DNA of 16,244 bases, taken from NCBI GenBank assembly GCA_030837445.1, contig JAUPKM010000248.1, positions 1-16,244 of the forward strand, in the 5' to 3' direction. Position numbers and translations under genes: made by a program. Of the stretch, positions 1 to 7,400 are shown piece by piece. Source of the stretch: Actinomycetota bacterium (GTDB lineage: Bacteria > Actinomycetota > Actinomycetes > S36-B12 > UBA10799). The first letter of the stretch is position 1; each line of letters opens with the position of its first letter. Below the pieces are notes generated by a model. It was given only the letters and a program-made list of their open reading frames with translations, did no database searches and was not told the DNA's origin.

Positions 1-915
1 AACCGGGAACCCTCCAAGGCCTCGCTGTTGGTAAGCGCGGCCGGTGACCAGTTGCGCAGCCCCGCGGTGGCGTTGACGTCGGTACGAAAGGGGCTCACAG
101 ATGTCACCTCCGCGGTGACCGGACTGGGCAAGCAGACGCTGGGGCTGCTGACGGCTGCGATGACGGTAGCCCGGTCCCCAGTGCACGGTCCGCTGAACTT
201 CGAGGTATCCGAGCAACGCCGGTTCGCGATGGCGAACTTCAAACTGAGCGATTTCAAGGCAATCCGGGCGGTGCACGGCGGCACGGTCAACGACGTGGTG
301 CTGGCTGTCGTCTCGGGCGCGTTGCGGGCCTGGCTGATGGGCCGTGGCGAACGGGTCAATGCCCGCTCGGAGCTCACTGCGCTGGTCCCGGTCAGTGTCG
401 AACCGTCCTTCGAGACCGGGGAGGGTGGCGACGTGCAGCCGTTCTTGGTGGAACTGCCGATCGGGGAGGTCGACCCGGTGATTCGGTTGAGCCGGGTCAG
501 TTTCGCGATGAGCCGCCACCGGGAGTCGACCAGACTAGTCGGGGCCGAGGCGCTCGCCACGATCGCCGGCTTCGCACCTCCGACGCTGCACGCACTCGGT
601 GCCCGGGTCGGCGCCGACATCACCCAGAAGGTCTTCAACCTCGTGATCACCAACGTGCCTGGACCGCAGACGCCGCTGTACGTCGGGGGCGCCGAGATGG
701 TCGCTGCGTATCCGGTTGTCGCCCTCACCAGGGGTCACGGTCTGAGTATCGGACTCACCTCCTACAACGGCGGCGTGTTCTTCGGGATCAACGCCGATCG
801 GGACGGTGTGCCCGACGTAGACGAACTCGCTCAGTGTCTGAAGGATGCGCTGACGGAGATGAAGGACACCACGAAGGGGCGTCGTCGGCCTCGCGTCAGG
901 AAGCCTGCGACCTGA
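1..915 (+). CDS. Wax ester synthase/diacylglycerol acyltransferase (WS/DGAT), 3' part only
   Basis: This frame is open from the first base of the window, so the N-terminal part is missing; the TTG at 28 is not a real start. The visible 304 codons correspond to the C-terminal two thirds of the WS/DGAT family. The family esterifies acyl-CoA to fatty alcohols or diacylglycerol to make wax esters or triacylglycerol, usually at the inner face of the membrane or on lipid bodies. Recognisable blocks are VNDVVLAVVSGALRAWL (about 288-338), the family's conserved ND motif region, and the late block NLVITNVPGPQTPLYVGG (about 640-690), followed by the C-terminal domain with GLSIGLTSYNGG. The catalytic HHxxxDG motif would lie upstream of the window and cannot be checked. 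The end is rich in basic residues (KGRRRPRVRK). A patatin-like hydrolase follows 225 bp downstream, which suggests a lipid storage or turnover context. Family assignment is confident; the substrate is unknown. Confidence 0.9.
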   Translation, partial: NREPSKASLLVSAAGDQLRSPAVALTSVRKGLTDVTSAVTGLGKQTLGLLTAAMTVARSPVHGPLNFEVSEQRRFAMANFKLSDFKAIRAVHGGTVNDVVLAVVSGALRAWLMGRGERVNARSELTALVPVSVEPSFETGEGGDVQPFLVELPIGEVDPVIRLSRVSFAMSRHRESTRLVGAEALATIAGFAPPTLHALGARVGADITQKVFNLVITNVPGPQTPLYVGGAEMVAAYPVVALTRGHGLSIGLTSYNGGVFFGINADRDGVPDVDELAQCLKDALTEMKDTTKGRRRPRVRKPAT

Positions 916-960
916 GGCGAGTACCAGCGTTTGCCGCATCCCGGGCGTCGTCGGCGGTTG

Positions 961-1000
961 CGGAATCGTTTGCCCGAACTGCCGGAAACGCTCGATTCCG
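961..1000. repeat. 8-bp inverted repeat between the acyltransferase and patatin genes
   Basis: CGGAATCG at 961-968 is matched by its perfect reverse complement CGATTCCG at 993-1000, with 24 nt between the arms. No T-run follows, so it is a poor intrinsic terminator. It could be an operator half-site pair or chance. The rest of the 916-1086 gap shows nothing I can name. Confidence 0.3.
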
Positions 1001-1086
1001 TTGCAGCCGGGCGTCGAGAGGTCAGTTCAAGTCATCGAAAGAACGGTTTCGTATCGAATAGCGCGACTGGGGCAGGGTTGGCGCCC

Positions 1087-1092
1087 TAAGGT
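1087..1092 (+). promoter_or_regulatory. Candidate -10 element for the patatin gene
   Basis: TAAGGT fits the actinobacterial TAnnnT -10 pattern and lies 48 nt before the predicted start. No convincing -35 hexamer is seen 16-18 nt upstream, so this is only a candidate. Confidence 0.25.
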
Positions 1093-1109
1093 GGAAGGGT
1101 TCTTCTCTG

Positions 1110-1140
1110 AGGAAAGGCCACCAGTAGGAAAGGCCACCAG
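1110..1140 (+). repeat. Tandem 15-bp duplication containing the ribosome binding site
   Basis: AGGAAAGGCCACCAG occurs at 1110-1124 and again at 1126-1140, separated by a single T (period 16). The second copy puts the Shine-Dalgarno-like AGGAAAGG 7 nt before the ATG at 1141, the right distance for initiation. The first copy provides a second identical binding site 16 nt further upstream. The exactness of the duplication suggests a recent slippage or duplication event. Confidence 0.85.
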
Positions 1141-2133
1141 ATGGCGGTTCGACGTCAGCCCAAGCGAGGGCTGGTCCTGGGCGGCGGGGGCATGCTCGGG
1201 GCTGCCTGGATGGTTGGCGCGCTCTGCGCCCTGGAAGAGGTCCACGGGTTTGATCCGCGCAGCGCCGACGTCATCGTCGGAACGTCGGCCGGGTCGGTCC
1301 TCACCGCTCTGCTCGGAGCAGGTGTGACAGCGGCCCAGTTGCGTGACCACCAGCGGGGAATCCGGATCTCGCACGGGCCGCTTGCTGGCTTCTCCTGGGA
1401 CTACGAGCGGGCGACCGGCGACGGCCGACCGCAATTGCCCAAACTCATTCCGACATCGCGCCGAAGCCTCGCCTCCAGCGCCCGGCGGTTGCGGCAGTTG
1501 CCGCCCACCGCCGTGCTGGCCAGTTTCCTGCCGCAGGGCCGTGGGTCGCTGGAGCGGATACAGCACCTGGTGGAGGCGATCACCCCGATGGACGAGTGGT
1601 CGCCGCACCCCAACGCCTGGGTGGTGGCGATGGACTTGGACGAGGGACGTCGGGTGGCCTTCGGCAGGCCAGAGGCGCCGGCCGTCCCGTTGGCCACCGC
1701 CGTCATGGCGTCCTGTGCCATCCCGTCCTGGTTCCGGCCGGTGGAGATCAACGGACACAGCTACGTTGACGGTGGTGCCTGCTCAGCCACCAATGTGGAC
1801 CTAGTGGCGGACATGGGCTTGGACGAGGTGTACGTGCTCGCTCCGATGGTGTCGTTCGCGATGAACAAGCCCGACAGTGTGCTCGCCCGGATGGAGCATC
1901 GGTGGCGGGTGCAGATCACCAAGCGTTGTCTCCACGAGACGGAGAAGGTTCGGGAGCAGGGGGCTGCGGTGATCGCACTTGGACCAGGACCGGAGGACCT
2001 CGACGCGATGGGTCCGAATCTGATGGACGTCAAGCGTCGGCTGCCCGTGCTGGAGACGTCGATGCGGACGAGCGTGGAGGCATTGCGGGACCCTGACCGG
2101 GTCGGTCCCGATCACTTGGCTGACGTCGGCTGA
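1141..2133 (+). CDS. Patatin-like phospholipase family protein
   Basis: This is a predicted serine acyl hydrolase of the patatin family, which uses a Ser-Asp dyad to release fatty acids from phospholipids or neutral lipids. All three family signatures are visible in the 330-residue protein: the glycine-rich oxyanion loop GGGGMLG (residues 14-20), the nucleophile elbow GTSAGS (47-52, Ser49 as nucleophile) and the DGG motif (210-212, Asp210 as the acid). The N-terminus (MAVRRQPKRG) has no signal peptide, so the enzyme is probably cytoplasmic or peripheral to the membrane. The ATG start is well supported by AGGAAAGG 7 nt upstream. The gene lies downstream of a WS/DGAT gene on the same strand, so it may turn over the lipid that enzyme makes; that link is inference. 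The substrate cannot be read from sequence. Confidence 0.93.
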   Translation: MAVRRQPKRGLVLGGGGMLGAAWMVGALCALEEVHGFDPRSADVIVGTSAGSVLTALLGAGVTAAQLRDHQRGIRISHGPLAGFSWDYERATGDGRPQLPKLIPTSRRSLASSARRLRQLPPTAVLASFLPQGRGSLERIQHLVEAITPMDEWSPHPNAWVVAMDLDEGRRVAFGRPEAPAVPLATAVMASCAIPSWFRPVEINGHSYVDGGACSATNVDLVADMGLDEVYVLAPMVSFAMNKPDSVLARMEHRWRVQITKRCLHETEKVREQGAAVIALGPGPEDLDAMGPNLMDVKRRLPVLETSMRTSVEALRDPDRVGPDHLADVG

Positions 2134-2171
2134 TCCTGCGACGGCGTCGCCCGGGTGCCAGGATGTGCGGC

Positions 2172-3800
2172 ATGGATGCCGTCACCTCGCCACCCGCCCC
2201 GCACAACGAACCGATCAAGGACTATGCCCCTGGCTCGCCGGAACGGGCCGAGTTGCAGGCGAAGCTGCAGGAGTTGACCGACCAAGGCCCGATCGAACTG
2301 CCCTCGACCATCCACGGTCAGCAGCGAATGGCAGGCGGGCGGCGAATCGACGTGGTGGCGCCGCATGCTCACGGCCAGGTGCTCGGGGTGACAGCCAATG
2401 CGACGCAGGCGGACGCACATGCGGCGGTGGTAGCGGCCCGAGCGGCGGCTCCCGGTTGGCGGGCGCTGTCCTTCGATGACCGGGCGGCGGTGCTGTTGAA
2501 GGCGGCAGATCTGCTCGCCGGACCGTGGCGCTCGACGCTGAATGCGGCCACCATGCTGGGGCAATCCAAGACCGCCTATCAGGCGGAGATCGATGCCGCG
2601 TGTGAGCTGATCGACTTCTGGCGCTACAACGTCGAGTTCGGTCGGCGGATCATGGCCGAACAGCCGGTGTCCTCGGCCGGGGTGTGGAACCGGTCCGATC
2701 ACCGCCCGCTGGAAGGATTCGTCTACGCGGTGACGCCGTTCAATTTCACCGCCATCGCCGGCAACCTTTCCACGGCCCCGGCTCTGATGGGAAACACCGT
2801 GGTCTGGAAGCCCGCGCCGACCCAGCAGTTCGCCGCCCACTACCTGATGGAACTGTTGACGGCAGCTGGCCTGCCGCCGGGTGTCATCAACCTGGTCACC
2901 GGTGACGGAATCGAGGTCAGCGACGTGGTGCTGGCCGAGTCCGATCTGGCCGGTATCCACTTCACCGGTTCCACGCCGGTGTTCCAACTGCTGTGGCAGC
3001 AGGTGGGAGCCAGGATCGGCTCCTACCGGTCCTACCCGAGGATCGTCGGTGAGACCGGCGGCAAGGACTTCATCCTCGCCCACCCGAGCGCCGACCCCGA
3101 CGTACTGACGGTCGCGATGATCCGGGGGGCGTTCGAGTTCCAGGGGCAGAAGTGCTCCGCCGCGTCGCGGGCCTATGTGCCGCGCAGCCTGTGGGCTCGG
3201 ATCGGCGACGATTTCCTGTCTCAGGTCGATGGGCTGCGGCAGGGCCCAACCACCGATTTCAGCAACTTCCTTTCCGCCGTGATCGATCGGAAGTCCTTCG
3301 ACCGACTGGCCGCCCTGCTGGATCGGGCGCGTGCCGACGACACTGTCCAGATCGCAGCCGGCGGCACGTGTGACGACAGCACGGGCTATTTCGTGCGACC
3401 GACAGTGCTGCTCGGCAGTGACCCGACCCGAGAGTACTTCCGGGATGAATACTTCGGCCCGGTATTGGCGGTACACGTCTACGACGATGACGACTACGAG
3501 GCGGTGCTCAGCCAGCTGGAAGGGATATCTCCGTACGCCCTCACCGGCTCGATCCTGGCCGGCGACCGAGAGGTGATCGCAGCGGCGACCGAGGCGCTCC
3601 GATTCGCCGCCGGCAACTTCTACATCAACGACAAGCCGACCGGCGCGGTGGTCGGCCAGCAACCCTTCGGTGGCGGCCGCGCGTCGGGCACGAACGACAA
3701 GGCGGGTGCGATGCAGAACCTTATGCGCTGGACCTCAACCCGGTCGATCAAGGAGACGTTCGTGCCGGCCACCGACTATCGCTATCCGTTCATGGACTGA
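2172..3800 (+). CDS. pruA: L-glutamate gamma-semialdehyde dehydrogenase (1-pyrroline-5-carboxylate dehydrogenase)
   Basis: This enzyme oxidises glutamate semialdehyde (the open form of P5C) to glutamate with NAD+, the second step of proline degradation. The 542-residue protein has the length and organisation of the monofunctional actinobacterial enzyme; no proline dehydrogenase domain is fused to it. The aldehyde dehydrogenase active site is present: the general base Glu294 in GETGGKDF and the nucleophile Cys328 in FQGQKCSAASRAY. Other family blocks are VYAVTPFNFTAIAGNL (cofactor-binding region), the GSTPVFQ loop and the late EYFGPVLAVHVY block. I chose the ATG at 2172 over the in-frame ATG at 2163 because AGGA (2160-2163) lies 8 nt before it, and because mycobacterial PruA, as I recall it, begins with a similar MDA...NEP..DYAP..SPER pattern. 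It starts 38 bp after the patatin gene and ends 15 bp from a convergent gene. The glutamate it makes is the substrate of the dehydrogenase encoded downstream. Confidence 0.96.
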   Translation: MDAVTSPPAPHNEPIKDYAPGSPERAELQAKLQELTDQGPIELPSTIHGQQRMAGGRRIDVVAPHAHGQVLGVTANATQADAHAAVVAARAAAPGWRALSFDDRAAVLLKAADLLAGPWRSTLNAATMLGQSKTAYQAEIDAACELIDFWRYNVEFGRRIMAEQPVSSAGVWNRSDHRPLEGFVYAVTPFNFTAIAGNLSTAPALMGNTVVWKPAPTQQFAAHYLMELLTAAGLPPGVINLVTGDGIEVSDVVLAESDLAGIHFTGSTPVFQLLWQQVGARIGSYRSYPRIVGETGGKDFILAHPSADPDVLTVAMIRGAFEFQGQKCSAASRAYVPRSLWARIGDDFLSQVDGLRQGPTTDFSNFLSAVIDRKSFDRLAALLDRARADDTVQIAAGGTCDDSTGYFVRPTVLLGSDPTREYFRDEYFGPVLAVHVYDDDDYEAVLSQLEGISPYALTGSILAGDREVIAAATEALRFAAGNFYINDKPTGAVVGQQPFGGGRASGTNDKAGAMQNLMRWTSTRSIKETFVPATDYRYPFMD

Positions 3801-3815
3801 CACATCAAACGGCGG

Positions 3816-4319
3816 TCAACTCGGGTCGTGCGCCAACCAGGCGTTGCCGATCTTGTTCTCTTGTCGGATGGCGCGCTCGAGTTGGTGCACGATGACGCCC
3901 TCGATCTTGCCGCCGATCAGCGGAACTGACGACTTCGCCTCAATCTCCACCCGGCACACGCACCCGTCGGCGGCCGGTTCGAGGAATAGCTTTCCGTGCG
4001 CGGTCACGGGCGCACCTTGGAACACCAGAGTCACGATCGCGGAGCGGGCTCCCTTGTCGTCGGCCGGGCTCCACTGCTGCCGTTCGTCGACCCGCACGGT
4101 GTCGCCGACGAAGGCCTTGGCGAAAGCGGGGATCTGGGACGGGAGGGTCCGGCCAGCGTTCACCACGGTGTCCGAACCCGCCTCGGAGACCTCGACAGTC
4201 GGATCGGTGCCGCCGGTGCCGGCAAGCTTCTTCAGGATGTACGCCTGGTCCGTGTACATGGCGAAGATGTCACCGCACGAGGCCTGATAGTTCATCTCAG
4301 CGCTGATCTTCGTCGGCAC
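3816..4319 (-). CDS. DUF2505 family protein (SRPBCC-like)
   Basis: This 167-residue protein of unknown function belongs to the DUF2505 family, common in actinobacteria and structurally in the START/SRPBCC lipid-binding superfamily. Family features are an opening beta strand with an alternating pattern (KISAEMNYQAS), the central block LPSQIPAFAKAFVGDTVRVDERQQW, and the C-terminal PLIGGKIEGVIVHQLERAIRQENKIGNAWL helix. The superfamily binds small hydrophobic ligands in a cavity, but no ligand can be read here. I place the start at the GTG at 4319 because AGGA lies 6 nt upstream of it and the family begins about there. A longer frame reaching an ATG at 4424 adds 35 residues that look unlike the family. 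It is transcribed towards pruA, with 15 bp between stop codons, and divergently from the glutamate dehydrogenase gene. There is no signal peptide. Confidence 0.85.
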   Translation of the reverse strand: MPTKISAEMNYQASCGDIFAMYTDQAYILKKLAGTGGTDPTVEVSEAGSDTVVNAGRTLPSQIPAFAKAFVGDTVRVDERQQWSPADDKGARSAIVTLVFQGAPVTAHGKLFLEPAADGCVCRVEIEAKSSVPLIGGKIEGVIVHQLERAIRQENKIGNAWLAHDPS

Positions 4320-4437
4320 GGCGCGTCCTGTCAGATCGGTTGACCGCAACGGGTCGGTCGGCGGAGTGCGGCACCACAACGGCGCCGGAGCGCGATCTCG
4401 CATTCGAACCGTGAGGCGTTGCACGCGGGGTCGCCGC

Positions 4438-4443
4438 TAGCCT
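4438..4443 (+). promoter_or_regulatory. Candidate -10 element giving a leaderless glutamate dehydrogenase mRNA
   Basis: TAGCCT matches TAnnnT and ends 6 nt before the GTG at 4450, which would place the transcription start at or near the start codon. No Shine-Dalgarno sequence is seen ahead of that GTG. A clear -35 is not visible; TTGCAC at 4419-4424 is too close (13 nt). Confidence 0.4.
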
Positions 4444-4449
4444 GGCAGA

Positions 4450-7400
4450 GTGGCGACACATGATGCACCTCTAGCAGCGGATCCGATCGTCAACGACCTG
4501 CTCGAACGGGGTCTAGACCAGGCCGAGATAGGCCGTCCTGCCGCCGATCGGCAATCGTTGGCGGACCTGACCAGGTGCTACTACCACCACGTCGATCCGG
4601 TCGACCTGCAGGATTCCGATCCGGCGGATTTGATAGGCACCGTCACCAGTCATCGGCGGCTCGCGGAGCAGCGAGTCCCAGGGTCGACCGAGTTGGTGGT
4701 GTTCACCCCGAGCGTGACAGTCAACGGCTGGTCCTGCGGCCACACCGTGGTGCAGATCGTGACCGATGACATGCCGTTCCTGGTGGACTCGGTGACCCTG
4801 TCGCTGACAGCCAACGCACACGACATTCACCTGGTGATCCACCCGCAACTGGTGGTGCGACGAGACGGTGCCGGCCACCTCCTCGAGGTGCTCGGCCTGC
4901 TGGACGGGGACCCGGAGCAGGAATGGCCCACCGATGCCATCACTGAGGCCTGGATTCACGTCGAGATCAATCGGGAGTCCGATCCGCTCGAGCTGGCCGC
5001 CATCGAGCGGCGATTGGTCGAGACCATGGCCGATGTTCGAGCCGGGGTCGAGGATTGGCCGAAGATGGCCGCCCTGGTCGGGGAATTGGCCGAGGAGTTC
5101 GCGGACTCGCCGCCACCGACCGTGGCGCCAGAGGAGGCGGCCGAGGCCGTCGCGTTCCTCGAGTGGCTGGCCGAGGACAACTTCACCTTCCTGGGCTACC
5201 GGGAGTACGACCTCTCCGAGGACGGCAACGAGTTGGCACCCGTGGCCGGATCGTCGCTCGGGATCATGCGTGAGGCGTCAACCGCCTCCACCTCGTTTCA
5301 GAATTTGTCACCGCAGGTTCGGCAGCGGGCGCGGGAACCGCACGTCTTGGTGCTGACGAAGGCCAACACGCGATCGACCGTGCACCGCAACACCTACCTC
5401 GACTACGTAGGAGTGAAGAGGTTCGACGCCGCGGGGCGAGTGACTGGGGAACGTCGGTTCCTGGGGCTGTACACCGGGGCTGCCTACTCGCATATCGTCG
5501 CGCACATCCCGGTATTGCGTCAGCTGCTGACCCGAACGATGGAGCGGGTGGGCTGTGCACCGGACTCCCATCGGGGCAAGGATCTGCTGCAGTTCATCGA
5601 GACCTACCCGCGCGATGATCTGTTCCAGATGTCGTCCGAGGAGCTCTACCAGGTCGCGATCCCGGTGTTGGCGATGCAGGAGCGACGCCAGACGCGGGTG
5701 TTCCTCCGCCGCGATGTCTACGGCCGGTTCTACTCGATCCTCGTCTACCTGCCGCGCGATCGCTACACGACAACAGTGCGGCTGGCCATCCAGGACATCC
5801 TGATGGACACGTTGGACGGGGTCAGTGTCGACTACACGACGCGGGTGTCGGAGTCAGTATTGGCCCGGCTCCATTTCGTGATCCGAGTGCCCTGGTCGGT
5901 GGGTAGGTGGCGTGCGACCGACGTCGATCTGGAGACCCTGCAGGCACGAGTGCGGGCGGCGGTCCGCTCCTGGGATGATGACTTCGCCGATGCGTTGGTG
6001 GATGAGGTGGGCGAGGAGTCCGCGGCGGCGCTGTTCACCCGGTATGGGCCGGGCATTCAGCCCGCCTATCGGGAGATGTATCCGCCGCGGTCCGCGGTCG
6101 CGGACGTCCTGCGGTGGGAGGGGATCGGCGATGACGGGCTGACCGTGTCGCTGTACGAGCCACTCGATGCCATCGGTGGTGAACGACGACTGAAACTGTT
6201 CCGGATCGGAGAGCCGGTTTCGCTGCTCGACGTGTTGCCACTGCTGGCCGCTCTCGACGTCGAGGTGATCGATGAACACCCCTACGCAGTGACGAGGCAG
6301 GGCCTACCCACGGCCTACCTGTACGACTTCGGGTTGCGGCTGCACGACGGCCAGGAGGTGCCGGAAGTCGATGACTTCCCGGCGCGCTTCTGTGACACCT
6401 TCGTGGCGGCGTTTACCGACATGGTCGAACCCGACCGGATCGTTGGACTGGTGACGCGGGCCGGACTGACCTGGCGGCAGGCGTCCTACGTGCAGTCATG
6501 GGTGCACTACCTGCGTCAGATCGGCTCACCTTTCACGCTCACCACGATCGCGTCGGCCTTGATGGGGAATCCCGCGTTGGTGCGGCTGTTGGTGGAGTTG
6601 TTCGAGACTGAGCATGACCCCGACTACGCCGGCGACCGAGAGTTGCGCGCAGCTGAGTTGCGGGAACTGCTGTCGGCTGAGCTGGATGAGGTGGTCAGCC
6701 TCGATCACGACCGGATCCTGCGGCAGTTGATAGGTCTGGTGGCGGCGATCCTGCGGACGAATGCCTTCCAACAGACAGCCGACGGTGAAGCCAAACCCTG
6801 GCTTTCCTTCAAACTGCAGCCCCGCGATGTGCCGGGGATGCCGGCGCCACGGCCGAAATACGAGATTTGGGTGTCCTCACCCCAAGTCGCGGGCGTGCAT
6901 CTGCGATTCGGCAACGTCGCTCGCGGTGGACTGCGCTGGAGCGATCGGCGCGATGACTTCCGCACCGAGGTGCTGGGGCTGGTGAAGGCCCAGGAGGTCA
7001 AGAATGCGGTCATCGTCCCGGTCGGCTCCAAGGGTGGTTTCGTGGTGAAGCAGCCACTCGAGTCGGGCACTCGGGAGCAGGTTCTGGCGCAAGGTCAGGC
7101 GTGCTACCGAACGTTCATCTCCGGCCTACTCGATCTGACCGACAACCGAGTGGCGGGCGAGGTGGTGCCGCCCGCTCGGACGGTTCGGCGGGATGGCGAC
7201 GACAGCTACCTCGTGGTCGCAGCGGACAAGGGCACTGCCACCTTCAGCGACCTGGCCAACTCGATTTCGGCGCAGTACGACTTCTGGCTCGGCGATGCGT
7301 TCGCCTCGGGCGGCTCGGTCGGATACGACCACAAGGCGATGGGGATCACCGCCCGGGGTGCCTGGGAATCCGTCAAACGCCACTTCCGGGAGCTTGGCGT

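Noticed and set aside
2112..3662. Open frame of 516 codons on the minus strand
   Set aside because: It lies wholly opposite pruA, whose active-site motifs are intact. The antisense product is Arg/Gly/His-rich with no recognisable fold, typical of antisense frames in GC-rich DNA.
3670..4287. Plus-strand frame of 205 codons across the pruA end
   Set aside because: It overlaps pruA out of frame and is antisense to the DUF2505 gene, which has family-level conservation and its own ribosome binding site.
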